Origin: JANOGU01 sp964499865
GTDB taxonomy: Bacteria; Pseudomonadota; Alphaproteobacteria; Rhodobacterales; Rhodobacteraceae
Assembly: GCA_964499865.1 (NCBI GenBank)
Contig: CAZCPY010000105.1
Span: 1-10,846, forward strand
Length of the DNA stretch: 10,846 nt
Direction of reading: 5' to 3'
Made by a program: the position numbers and the translations under genes. The notes under the pieces are model-generated. The model was not told where the DNA came from. It made no database searches and was given only the letters and a program-made list of their open reading frames with translations. Positions 1-7,141 of the stretch are shown here, in pieces. Each line of letters begins with the position of its first letter. Position 1 is the first letter of the stretch.

Positions 1-1158
1 CTGCCCGCCCGCGAAGCCCACGGCGTAGAGCCCGTCCTTGAGGTCGGCGAGGATGCCGTCGGGCGCGGCGGTGCCGGGCAGCATGTAGGTGTTGGTCATC
101 CGCGGCATCGGGATATGGGCATAGCTCTGCCGCCGCCCGTTGCCGGTGGGGGCCACGCCCATCAGGCGGGCGTTCTGGCGGTCCTGCATGTAGCCCACCA
201 GGATGCCGTCCTCGATCAGCACCGTGCGGCCCGAGGGCGTGCCTTCGTCATCGACCGTGATCGACCCGCGGCGGTCCTCGATCGTGCCGTCGTCCACCAC
301 CGTCACGCCGGGTGCCGCCACCCGCTGGCCCATCAGCCCCGCGAAGGCCGAGGTGCCCTTGCGGTTGAAGTCGCCCTCCAGCCCGTGACCCACGGCCTCG
401 TGCAGCAGTACGCCCGGCCAGCCGGGGCCGAGCACCACGTCCATCACGCCCGCGGGTGCCGCCACCGCGCCCAGGTTCACCTGCGCGATGCGCAAGGCCT
501 CGGCGGCCACCCCCTGCCAGTGGTCGGGCGCCATCAGGCCGTCGAGCCCGAACCGCCCGCCGCCGCCCGCACCGCCGGTTTCGCGCCGCCCGCCGTCCTC
601 GACGATGACCGAGATGTAGACCTGCGCCATCGGGCGGAAGTCGCGGACGTGCAGGCCCTCGGGGCGCAGGATCTCCACCTCCTGCACCGCGGCCTCGATC
701 CGGGCGGACACCTGCACCACGCGGGGATCCCGGTCGCGCAGCCATGCGTCGATCCGGCGCATGGTGTCGATCTTGGCGGCGAAGGCGGTGCCGCGGACGG
801 GGTCCACCTCGGCATAGAGGCGGCGGTTGGTGGCGGGCGGGGGGGCGGCGAGCGTGCCGCCGCCCGCACCCACCGCCAGGCGCACCGTGTCGCCGGCACG
901 CAGGAGGGCGGCCTCGCTGATCTCGGTCGAATGGGCGTAGCCCGCCACCTCGCCCCTGACCGCGCGCAGGCCGAAGCCCTGCGCGGCCTCGTAGCTCGCC
1001 TCGCGGATGCGGCCGTCGTCCAGCACGATCCGCTCGGCCCGGCGGCGTTCCAGGAACAACTCGCCATCCTCGGCCCCCGCGGTCGCGGCGCGCAGGGCGT
1101 CCAGCGCGCGCAGCCCGTCCAGCGCGGTGTCGAAGGGGCGGAAGGGGGCGTCGGTCAT
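1..1158 (-). CDS. tldD: TldD metalloprotease, C-terminus cut off by window edge
   Basis: TldD works with PmbA/TldE as a zinc-dependent cytoplasmic protease that acts on unfolded peptides; in E. coli it is linked to microcin B17 maturation and CcdA turnover. From the ATG at 1158 the reading frame stays open for 386 codons and leaves the window. It contains the family metal motif HEAVGHGLEGDF, with HExxxH at residues 253-258, and later the segment ending LYAVGFAGGQ, which matches the region before the final TldD domain. Full-length TldD is about 475-480 residues, so roughly the last 90, which carry the third metal ligand, lie outside. An AGGAG ribosome site (1164-1168, minus strand) sits six bases before the start. 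The gene is divergent from ctaC. I see no damage in the visible part. Identification rests on the motif and overall family resemblance. Confidence 0.93.
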   Translation of the reverse strand, partial: MTDAPFRPFDTALDGLRALDALRAATAGAEDGELFLERRRAERIVLDDGRIREASYEAAQGFGLRAVRGEVAGYAHSTEISEAALLRAGDTVRLAVGAGGGTLAAPPPATNRRLYAEVDPVRGTAFAAKIDTMRRIDAWLRDRDPRVVQVSARIEAAVQEVEILRPEGLHVRDFRPMAQVYISVIVEDGGRRETGGAGGGGRFGLDGLMAPDHWQGVAAEALRIAQVNLGAVAAPAGVMDVVLGPGWPGVLLHEAVGHGLEGDFNRKGTSAFAGLMGQRVAAPGVTVVDDGTIEDRRGSITVDDEGTPSGRTVLIEDGILVGYMQDRQNARLMGVAPTGNGRRQSYAHIPMPRMTNTYMLPGTAAPDGILADLKDGLYAVGFAGGQ

Positions 1159-1349
1159 GGCGGCTCCTGCTTGGGCGGGCAGGGCGGCGGCGTCCCTTTG
1201 ACGCAAGCCCTGCAGCGACGGCAACCCTTGCCGCGGCTCCTTCAATATGGTCATAGGAAGGCAAGAGACAACCGGCCCCGCGGCGGCGTCGCCAAGGGGT
1301 CGGGGCAAAGCGGCCGGGACGGGCCGCGGCACAGGAACGGGAACCGGAC
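1159..1349. promoter_or_regulatory. Divergent tldD/ctaC intergenic region
   Basis: This 191-bp gap lies between the divergent starts of tldD and ctaC and must hold, or lie next to, the promoters of both unless they are transcribed from elsewhere. It contains a small hairpin (GGCAA-CCC-TTGCC, 1220-1232) and a comparatively AT-rich patch at 1241-1256 with the interrupted palindrome TATG-GT-CATA (1246-1255). I cannot assign a -35/-10 pair with confidence, and I see no FNR-type TTGAT-N4-ATCAA box. The ribosome site for ctaC is weak (GGGAA at 1339-1343). Confidence 0.45.
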
Positions 1350-2234
1350 ATGCGGACTTTGGAGCGGATTTCGGCCTTTCTGGTCGGCCTGATGGTGGCC
1401 GGGATGGCGGCGGCGCAGGACCTGCCGGTGATCGGCGCGCCGGTCGACGGCAAGATGGGCTTCCAGCCTTCGGCGACCGAGCTCAAGTACGACATCGTCT
1501 GGCTGGACACATTCATCCTCTACATCATCACCGCGATCACGATCTTCGTGACGCTGCTGCTGGTCTGGGTGGCGATCCGCTACAACGCCAGGCGCAACCC
1601 CAAGCCCGCGACCTTCACCCACAACTCGCCGCTGGAAGTGGCCTGGACGGTGATCCCGGTCGTGATCCTGTTCGTGATCGGCGCCTTCTCGCTGCCCGTG
1701 TTGTTCAAGCAGCAGGAAATCCCGGAAGCCGACGTGACGATCAAGGTCACCGGCTACCAGTGGTACTGGGGCTACGAATATGTCGACGAGGGCATCGCCT
1801 TCGACGCCAACATGATCGGCGCCCCGGCCACGGGCGGCGATTACCGCCTGACGCCCGAAGTCGAGGCGCAGCTGGTCGCGGCGGGCTACAGCCGCAAGGA
1901 ATGGCTGCTGGCGACCGACAATGCGGTCGTGGTGCCGGTCAACAAGGTGGTGGTGATGCAGGTCACCGGGGCGGACGTGATCCATTCCTGGAAGATCCCC
2001 GCCTTCGGCGTGATGCAGGATGCGGTGCCGGGGCGGCTCGCGCAACTGTGGTTCAAGGCCGATCAGGAAGGCATCTACTTCGGCCAGTGTTCGGAAATCT
2101 GCGGCCAGGCGCATGCCTACATGCCGATCACCGTCAAGGTCGTGAGCCAGGAGGCCTACGACACCTGGCTGGCCGAACAGAAGGCGCTGGCGGGCCTGCC
2201 CGCGGCGCCGGTCGACGTGGCCGCGGCCGACTGA
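1350..2234 (+). CDS. ctaC: Cytochrome c oxidase subunit II (aa3 type)
   Basis: Subunit II of the aa3-type terminal oxidase accepts electrons from cytochrome c at its binuclear CuA centre and passes them to heme a in subunit I. The 294-residue product starts with a cleavable signal peptide; the likely cut is after Ala22, leaving a mature N-terminus Gln23-Asp24 as in Paracoccus denitrificans. Two membrane spans follow (about residues 50-76 and 97-118), then the periplasmic cupredoxin domain. The aromatic cytochrome c docking patch is YQWYWGYEY (136-144). All CuA ligands are present: His212, Cys247, Glu249 (backbone), Cys251, His255 and Met258. The short Ala/Asp-rich tail resembles the C-terminus that Paracoccus trims off. 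It is the first gene of the ctaC-ctaB-small ORF-ctaG-ctaE run. The ATG at 1350 gives the proper signal peptide. Confidence 0.98.
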   Translation: MRTLERISAFLVGLMVAGMAAAQDLPVIGAPVDGKMGFQPSATELKYDIVWLDTFILYIITAITIFVTLLLVWVAIRYNARRNPKPATFTHNSPLEVAWTVIPVVILFVIGAFSLPVLFKQQEIPEADVTIKVTGYQWYWGYEYVDEGIAFDANMIGAPATGGDYRLTPEVEAQLVAAGYSRKEWLLATDNAVVVPVNKVVVMQVTGADVIHSWKIPAFGVMQDAVPGRLAQLWFKADQEGIYFGQCSEICGQAHAYMPITVKVVSQEAYDTWLAEQKALAGLPAAPVDVAAAD

Positions 2235-2276
2235 CGTGCAGGGCAGGGGCGCCCGGGTCGGCGCCCTCGCCCCGGG

Positions 2277-2285
2277 AGGAGAGGA
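2277..2285 (+). promoter_or_regulatory. Ribosome binding site deciding the ctaB start
   Basis: The sequence AGGAGAGGA ends four bases before the ATG at 2290. It favours this start over an in-frame GTG at 2236, which would begin two bases after the ctaC stop, adds 18 Gly/Pro-rich residues unlike the family, and has no comparable ribosome site. Confidence 0.7.
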
Positions 2286-2289
2286 CCGG

Positions 2290-3216
2290 ATGGCCGATAC
2301 CAGCCTGCAAGGCCTTGGCGGCACCCGCGAGGCGGGGTTCGGCGACTACATCGCGCTGCTCAAGCCGCGGGTCATGTCGCTTGTGGTCTTCACCGCGCTG
2401 GTGGGCCTGCTGGTGGCGCCCGCGTCGCTGCATCCGGTCGAGGTGCTGGCCGCGATCCTGTTCATCGCGCTGGGGGCGGGGGCCGCGGGCGCGCTGAACA
2501 TGTGGTGGGATGCCGACATCGACGCGGTGATGAAGCGCACCGCCCGGCGGCCGATCCCCGCAGGCATCGTCGCCCCGGGCGAGGCGCTGGGGCTGGGGCT
2601 GGCGCTGTCGGGCATTTCGGTGGTGATGCTGGGGCTGGCCACCAACCTGCTTGCGGCGGGCCTCCTGGCCTTCACCATCGCCTTCTATGTCGTGGTCTAC
2701 TCGATGTGGCTGAAGCGCGTGACGCCGCAGAACATCGTCATCGGCGGTGCGGCGGGGGCCTTTCCGCCGATGATCGGCTGGGCCGCCGCCACCGGGTCGG
2801 TCGGCTATGAGGCCTGGCTCATGTTCGCGCTGATCTTCATGTGGACGCCGCCCCATTTCTGGGCGCTGGCGCTGTTCATGAAGGAGGACTACCACAAGGC
2901 CGGGGTGCCGATGCTGACGGTGACCCATGGCCGCCGCGCCACGCGGGCGCACATCCTGGCCTACACGGCGCTGCTGGCACCGGTGTCGGCGCTGGCGGCG
3001 CTGTCGCCGATCGGCGGACCGGTCACGCTCGCCACCGCCGTGGTGCTGAACGGCCTGTTCCTGCTGGGCGCCTGGCGCATCTGGCGGCGTGACGAGGCGG
3101 CGGCCGAGGTGGACGGCTACAGGGTCGAAAAGGGTGTCTTCCGCTTTTCGCTGTTCTACACTTTCCTGCATTTCGGCGCCTTCCTCGCCGATGCCGCGCT
3201 CAGGGGGCTGACATGA
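2290..3216 (+). CDS. ctaB: Heme O synthase (protoheme IX farnesyltransferase)
   Basis: CtaB/Cox10 is an integral membrane UbiA-family prenyltransferase that adds a farnesyl group to heme b to make heme O, the precursor of the heme a needed by the aa3 oxidase. The 308-residue product shows the first Asp-rich prenyl-diphosphate motif at 70-88 (Asn70, Asp74, Asp78, Arg83, Thr84, Arg86, Arg87, Pro88), the LKRVTPQN loop at 141-148, the TPPHFW segment, and the second conserved loop around DYHKAGVPML from Asp200. Many hydrophobic spans cover the rest, as expected for about nine helices. Length is normal for the family. It follows ctaC after 55 bp with its own strong ribosome site, and its stop codon overlaps the start of the next small gene by 4 bp (ATGA). 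Confidence 0.97.
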   Translation: MADTSLQGLGGTREAGFGDYIALLKPRVMSLVVFTALVGLLVAPASLHPVEVLAAILFIALGAGAAGALNMWWDADIDAVMKRTARRPIPAGIVAPGEALGLGLALSGISVVMLGLATNLLAAGLLAFTIAFYVVVYSMWLKRVTPQNIVIGGAAGAFPPMIGWAAATGSVGYEAWLMFALIFMWTPPHFWALALFMKEDYHKAGVPMLTVTHGRRATRAHILAYTALLAPVSALAALSPIGGPVTLATAVVLNGLFLLGAWRIWRRDEAAAEVDGYRVEKGVFRFSLFYTFLHFGAFLADAALRGLT

Positions 3217-3401
3217 CGATCCGCGCCACGCACGAGATCCACGCCCGCCGCCTGGGCCGCAACGTCGGCCTGGCGGTGGTGCTGGCGGCCTTCGTCGGCC
3301 TCGTCTTCGCGCTGACCGTGGTCAAGGTCACCCGCGGCGAACGGATGCAGGGCCTTGACCAGTTCATGCCGCCCGCGGGGACGCAGGACGGCACGCCATG
3401 A
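3213..3401 (+). CDS. Small single-span membrane protein of the cta operon
   Basis: This 62-residue product has a basic N-terminus (residues 1-16), one hydrophobic segment (about 17-39), then a charged tail ending in a Pro/Gly-rich stretch, suggesting an inner-membrane protein with its N-terminus in the cytoplasm. It sits between ctaB and ctaG and overlaps each by an ATGA stop/start, so it is almost certainly translated and coupled to both. A small ORF at this position is known in the Paracoccus cta operon (between the ctaB and ctaG frames) and in related alphaproteobacteria, where it is sometimes called CoxF or an oxidase small assembly protein. A role in oxidase assembly is inferred from context only; no catalytic or metal-binding motif is visible (no Cys, two His near the N-terminus). 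Confidence 0.85.
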   Translation: MTIRATHEIHARRLGRNVGLAVVLAAFVGLVFALTVVKVTRGERMQGLDQFMPPAGTQDGTP

Positions 3402-3946
3402 CACGGCAGGGCCGGACCGCTTTCATGCTGGTGGGCGTCGTGGTGACGATGGCCTCGCTCAGCTTTGCCGCGGTGCCGTTCTACAACTGGTTCTGCCGCG
3501 TCACGGGCTTTGGCGGCACGCCGTCGGTCGCGACCGCGGCGCCGGAGGTGGTGTCCGACCGCGTCGTGACGGTGCGCTTCGATGCGTCCAGGGACGCGGG
3601 CCTGCCCTGGTCCTTCCGCCCCGTGCAGCGCGAGATGCAGGTGCGGTATGGCGAAACGGGGATCGCCTACTACGAGGCGCGGAACCTGTCCGACCGCCCG
3701 GTCGCGGGCACCGCGGTCTACAACGTCACGCCCGGTGCGGCGGGCGGCTACTTTTCCAAGATCGCCTGCTTCTGCTTCACCCAGCAGGTCCTGCAACCCG
3801 GCGAGGTGGTGCGGATGCCGGTGACCTTCTTCGTCGATCCGGCGATGCTGGACGACCCCGAGGGCCGCTACGTGCACACGATCACGCTGAGCTATACATT
3901 CTACGAGACCGACCTGCCCGAAGAGCAGGCGGCGCTTCAGCCGTAA
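3398..3946 (+). CDS. ctaG: Cytochrome c oxidase assembly protein CtaG (Cox11 family)
   Basis: CtaG/Cox11 is a membrane-anchored periplasmic copper protein that delivers copper to the CuB site of subunit I. The 182-residue product has a short N-terminal anchor (about 8-26), the conserved Cys33 in FYNWFCRVTGFGGT just after it, the YNVTP motif (108-112), and the copper-binding CFCF motif with Cys124 and Cys126, followed by the immunoglobulin-like fold typical of the family. Length is normal. The ATG overlaps the stop of the preceding small gene (ATGA at 3398-3401). This is the Cox11-type CtaG of proteobacteria, not the unrelated Bacillus CtaG. Confidence 0.97.
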   Translation: MTRQGRTAFMLVGVVVTMASLSFAAVPFYNWFCRVTGFGGTPSVATAAPEVVSDRVVTVRFDASRDAGLPWSFRPVQREMQVRYGETGIAYYEARNLSDRPVAGTAVYNVTPGAAGGYFSKIACFCFTQQVLQPGEVVRMPVTFFVDPAMLDDPEGRYVHTITLSYTFYETDLPEEQAALQP

Positions 3947-3961
3947 CGACGAGGGAATCCG

Positions 3962-4765
3962 ATGGCGCAGGCCAAGAACCACGACTACCACATCCTTCCG
4001 CCCTCGATCTGGCCCTTCCTCGGGGCGGTGGGGGCCTTCGTGATGCTGTTCGGCTTCGTGCTGTGGATGCAGGGGTCGGCGCCCTGGCTGGCCCTGATGG
4101 GGCTGGTGCTGGTGCTCTACGTCATGTTCGGCTGGTGGGCCGACATGGTGGCAGAAAGCCGGGCCGGCGACCACACGCCGGTGGTGCGCATCGGGCTGCG
4201 CTACGGCTTCATCATGTTCATCATGTCCGAGGTGATGTTCTTCTCGGCCTGGTTCTGGACCTTCTTCAAGCACGCGCTCTACCCGATGGGGCCGCAAAGC
4301 CCGGCGGTGGACGGCGTCTGGCCGCCCGCGGGGATCGAGACCTTCGACGCCTGGAACCTGCCGCTGATCAACACGCTGATCCTCCTGTGTTCCGGCGCCG
4401 CCGCGACCTGGGCGCACCACGCCCTGGTGCACGAGAACAACCGCCGGGACGTGAAGACCGGCCTCATCCTCGCGATCGGCCTGGGTCTGCTGTTCACCGG
4501 ACTTCAGGCCTACGAATACAGCGAGGCGGCCTTCGGCTTTTCGGGCAACATCTACGGCGCCGCGTTCTTTATGGCGACCGGGTTCCATGGCCTGCATGTC
4601 ATCATCGGCACGATCTTCCTGTTCGTCTGCCTGCTGCGGGTGATGCGGGGCCACTTCACGCCCGAAAAGCACATCGGCTTCGAGGCGGCGGTCTGGTACT
4701 GGCACTTCGTCGACGTGGTCTGGCTGTTCCTGTTCGCCGCCGTCTACGTCTGGGGCGCGGGCTGA
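3962..4765 (+). CDS. ctaE: Cytochrome c oxidase subunit III
   Basis: Subunit III is a seven-helix membrane protein that stabilises the catalytic core of the aa3 oxidase and supports proton uptake. The 267-residue product begins with the typical HDYHILPPSIWPF segment, carries Glu90 in SEVMFFSAWFW (the conserved membrane-buried acid, same number as in the bovine protein), NTLILLCSG and TWAHHAL in the next helix, GLQAYEYSEAAF, GFHGLHVIIG, and the closing helix with WYWHFVDVVWLFLF. It starts 15 bp after ctaG behind a GAGGGA ribosome site (3951-3956). It is the last rightward gene of the operon here, because the next genes lie on the other strand; in Paracoccus surf1 would follow at this point. 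Confidence 0.98.
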   Translation: MAQAKNHDYHILPPSIWPFLGAVGAFVMLFGFVLWMQGSAPWLALMGLVLVLYVMFGWWADMVAESRAGDHTPVVRIGLRYGFIMFIMSEVMFFSAWFWTFFKHALYPMGPQSPAVDGVWPPAGIETFDAWNLPLINTLILLCSGAAATWAHHALVHENNRRDVKTGLILAIGLGLLFTGLQAYEYSEAAFGFSGNIYGAAFFMATGFHGLHVIIGTIFLFVCLLRVMRGHFTPEKHIGFEAAVWYWHFVDVVWLFLFAAVYVWGAG

Positions 4766-4769
4766 AGCG

Positions 4770-4812
4770 CGCCCCCCGCCTGGCGGGCCTCAGTCCGGCC
4801 GGGCGGGGGGCG
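4770..4812 (+). terminator. Hairpin just after ctaE, likely operon terminator
   Basis: A perfect inverted repeat, GCCCCCCGCC (4771-4780) against GGCGGGGGGC (4802-4811), extended by one C-G pair, with a loop of about 21 bases that holds a smaller GGCC/GGCC pairing. It begins five bases after the ctaE stop. There is no T-run after it, so it is at best an atypical intrinsic terminator or an mRNA 3' stabilising structure. Confidence 0.4.
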
Positions 4813-5243
4813 GCACGGCGATCCCGGGCCATGACGGCAGGCGGCCGAGCTCCGGGTCGGGGTCAGGCCGGTCCGGCCGGCAGATCCGGGGCCAGCCTTC
4901 CATCCGGGCCGGGAAGGTCGCGCGCGCGGCGCCCGGGAACCGGCGACTAAGCTGCACGGCCGTCGTCCACCGGCACCGACACCACGTCCGGCCGCCTAAT
5001 GGCGGCACGACACGCGCCCTCGGGGATCGGCGCCGCAGGCGGCGGGCCGGGGCAGGGCAGTGAAGACCGGACGGGCGCGCCGCATGGCCGGCGCCGCCAT
5101 CAGGCACCGTCGGGGGGCAGGGCGGGGGTCGGCAACGTCGCGGTCGCGGCCCCGCCAGCGGGGCGAAACCCGCGGCCGTCGCCCCGGCGCGACCACGCGG
5201 CCGGCGACCCCGCCCTGGCCCACATCCGGCGCCTGCCCCGAAG

Positions 5244-5283
5244 CCGGGAGGCCCCGGCTCACGGCCGGGGCGGGGCTTCCCGG
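5244..5283 (-). terminator. Two-tier hairpin after the GNAT gene
   Basis: An 8-bp perfect stem, GCCCCGGC (5251-5258) with GCCGGGGC (5264-5271) and a 5-base loop, is enclosed by a second 6-bp stem, CCGGGA (5244-5249) with TCCCGG (5278-5283). It lies seven bases beyond the stop codon of the leftward acetyltransferase gene. The position fits the end of the leftward transcription unit. There is no clear T-run on either strand, so termination is inferred from structure and position. Confidence 0.45.
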
Positions 5284-5290
5284 TCGGCAG

Positions 5291-5875
5291 TCATCCCGCG
5301 TCGGTCCGGCCGCGGCGGTCGTGGCGCAGGTTGGCGTAGAGCACATGCGTCCGCCAGCGCCCGCCGATCTGCAGGTAGCTTTGCGCCACCCCCTCGTACT
5401 TGAAGCCGCAGGTTTCCAGCAGGCGGCGCGAGGCGGTGTTCTCGGGCAGGGTCGCGGCCTCGATGCGCGAAAGGTCCAGCGCGGTGAAGGCGTGGTGCAC
5501 CACCGCCGCAATCGCCTCGCGCATGAAGCCCTGGCGCGCATGGGCGGCACCGATCCAGTAGCCCAGGGTTCCCGCCTGCGCGGGCCCGCGGCGGATGTTG
5601 TCGAGCGTGATCGCCCCAAGCAGCGCCCGGTCGTCCCGCCGCAGCATCATCAGCGGCAGGGCGGTGCCCTGGCCCCAGGCGCGGGCGGCCCAGTAGACGC
5701 GGTTGGTGAAGGCGCGGCGCGACAGGTGGTCGGGGGACCAGACGGGCTCCCATGGCGCGAGGAAGGTGGCGCTGTCGGCGCGCACCGCCGACCAGGCGCG
5801 CCAGTCGGTGTGCTGCGGCAGGCGCAGGGTCATCCGTTCGGTCTCGATCGCCATGCGGCGGCGAAAGCCCAGCAT
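5291..5875 (-). CDS. GNAT-family N-acetyltransferase, RimJ/RimL-like
   Basis: The product (194 residues) belongs to the GNAT acetyltransferases of the RimJ/RimL type, which transfer acetyl from acetyl-CoA to an amino group, often a protein N-terminus; the actual substrate cannot be read from the sequence. Visible features are the N-terminal strand TERMTLRLPQ (12-21), the FLAPWEP loop (38-44) typical of this subgroup, the acetyl-CoA pyrophosphate loop Arg114-Gln-Gly-Phe-Met-Arg119-Glu-Ala, and the late motif PENTASRRLLETCGF (144-158) with Asn146 and Ser149. Its ATG overlaps the stop of the M16 protease gene (ATGA at 5872-5875 on the minus strand), so the two are translationally coupled. A second in-frame Met at residue 8 is a possible alternative start. 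It is the last gene of the leftward block. Confidence 0.9.
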   Translation of the reverse strand: MLGFRRRMAIETERMTLRLPQHTDWRAWSAVRADSATFLAPWEPVWSPDHLSRRAFTNRVYWAARAWGQGTALPLMMLRRDDRALLGAITLDNIRRGPAQAGTLGYWIGAAHARQGFMREAIAAVVHHAFTALDLSRIEAATLPENTASRRLLETCGFKYEGVAQSYLQIGGRWRTHVLYANLRHDRRGRTDAG

Positions 5876-7131
5876 CAGGCGGCAAGCCGCTGGCGGATCG
5901 CCTCCAGCCCCGGGGCCTTGCGCACCGGGCCGTAGAGCGCGAGCGCCGCCCCCGCTGTCGTCAGCCCCGCGCCGAAGGCCCGCACATCCGCCGCGGTCAC
6001 GGCGTCGATGCGGTCCACCGCCTCGGCCACCTCGGGCACGCGGCCCCAGACCGCGACCATCCGCGCCAGCCGTTCGGCGCGCGACGAGGGGCTTTCCAGC
6101 CCCATCACCAGCCCAGCCCGAAGCTGCGCCCTGGCGCGGGCGACCTCGTCTTCGGTCATGTCCTCGGCCGACCTGCGGATCTCGTCCACCGTCAGGCGCG
6201 TCAGGTCGCCGATCTCGTCGCGCGAGGTGCCGGCGTAGATCGTCAGCGACCCGGTGTCGTCATAGGCGCCGGCCTGGGCAAAGATCGAATAGCACAGGCC
6301 GCGGTCCTCGCGGATCTTCTGGAACAGGCGCGAGGACATGCCGCCGCCCATCGCCATCGCATAGACCTGCGCGGCATGGGCGCGGGGGTCGCGGGCGGCG
6401 GGCGCCTCCAGCGACAGGGCGAAGTGCACCTGCTCCAGCGGCTTGACCTCGCGCCGTTCGGTGCCGTCGAACCGCGCGGGGTCGGTCGCCCTGTCGCCGA
6501 GGGGCGCCAGGGCGCCGAACAGGTCCTGCGCCTGCGCCACCAGCGCCTCGTGGTCGACGCCCCCTGCCGCGGCCAGGACGATGCGGTCGGGGCCGTAGCG
6601 TTCGGTCACGAAGCGGCGGAAGTCGTCGGCGGCAAAGGCCGCGACGCGCGCCTCCGGCCCCAGGATGGTGCGGCCGAAGGGCTGGCCGGGGTAGGACGCC
6701 TCCTGCAGCCAGTCGAAGATGATGTCGTCGGGCGTGTCCAGCGCCTGCCCGATCTCCTGCAGGATCACGTGGCGCTCGGTCTCGATGTCGGCGGCGTGGA
6801 AGGCGGGGTTCAGCACGATGTCGGCCAGCACGTCCAGCGCGCGCGGCACGTCGGCCGACAGCACGCGGGCATAGTAGGCGGTGGTCTCCTTCGAGGTATA
6901 GGCGTTGATGTAGCCGCCCACGTCCTCGATTTCCTCGGCGATGCGCAGCGCGGTGCGGCGCGTCGTGCCCTTGAAGGCCATGTGTTCCAGGAAATGCGCG
7001 ATGCCGTTCTGGTCCTCGCGCTCGTGCCGCCCGCCCGCCTGCACCCAGAGCCCGACCGAGGCCGACATGAGGCCCGGCATGTCCTCGGTCACCACGCGCA
7101 GGCCGTTGTGCAGGGTGGTCAGGCGGCTCAT
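5875..7131 (-). CDS. M16-family zinc protease, mitochondrial processing peptidase-like
   Basis: This 418-residue protein is an M16B peptidase of the kind related to the beta subunit of mitochondrial processing peptidase and to bacterial PepR/YmxG. It has the inverted zinc motif HFLEH at 46-50 (ligands His46 and His50, catalytic Glu49), the supporting segment GGYINAYTSKETTAYY (72-87), and the third ligand Glu126 in ERHVILQEI, 76 residues after the second His as in the family. A C-terminal inactive-half domain with GGGMSSRLFQKIRE follows. The substrate is unknown. I chose the ATG at 7131 because MSRLTTLHNGLRV matches the family N-terminus; an upstream TTG at 7149 would add six residues and overlap thrC. 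It follows thrC by 10 bp and overlaps the GNAT start by 4 bp. The thrC-M16 neighbourhood is common in alphaproteobacteria. Confidence 0.95.
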   Translation of the reverse strand: MSRLTTLHNGLRVVTEDMPGLMSASVGLWVQAGGRHEREDQNGIAHFLEHMAFKGTTRRTALRIAEEIEDVGGYINAYTSKETTAYYARVLSADVPRALDVLADIVLNPAFHAADIETERHVILQEIGQALDTPDDIIFDWLQEASYPGQPFGRTILGPEARVAAFAADDFRRFVTERYGPDRIVLAAAGGVDHEALVAQAQDLFGALAPLGDRATDPARFDGTERREVKPLEQVHFALSLEAPAARDPRAHAAQVYAMAMGGGMSSRLFQKIREDRGLCYSIFAQAGAYDDTGSLTIYAGTSRDEIGDLTRLTVDEIRRSAEDMTEDEVARARAQLRAGLVMGLESPSSRAERLARMVAVWGRVPEVAEAVDRIDAVTAADVRAFGAGLTTAGAALALYGPVRKAPGLEAIRQRLAA

Positions 7132-7141
7132 GCCAGGGTTC

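Larger units (their letters stand above)
4766..5290. other. 525-bp spacer between ctaE and the GNAT gene, no convincing gene
   Basis: This convergent intergenic stretch is unusually long for such a compact region. It starts and ends with strong hairpins and contains further short palindromes, for example GCCGCC-TAAT-GGCGGC (4991-5006) and CGCCGC-AG-GCGGCG (5031-5044). No RNA gene is recognised. On the minus strand, a frame from 4942 down to a stop at 4790-4792 has 47 of 50 codons ending in G or C, which is codon-like. However, the peptide is rich in Pro, Arg and Ala, and I recognise no family. A neighbouring minus-strand frame ends at a TAG around 4944. It may hold the degraded end of a gene or be non-coding GC-rich DNA. 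Confidence 0.5.

Noticed and set aside
115..1392. A long open frame on the plus strand across tldD
   Set aside because: It is antisense to tldD, its product is a His/Ala/Gly/Arg-rich low-complexity string, and long spurious frames are expected opposite GC-rich genes.
3200..4705. A 501-codon open frame on the minus strand
   Set aside because: It is antisense to the small membrane gene, ctaG and ctaE, which are all clearly recognised; its product is His/Arg/Gln-rich without domain resemblance.
4790..5107. A 105-codon minus-strand frame in the spacer as an intact gene
   Set aside because: Its first half is Arg/Pro/Ala-rich without resemblance to any family and the start has no good ribosome site; only its last 50 codons look codon-biased, so I kept it only as a possible remnant.
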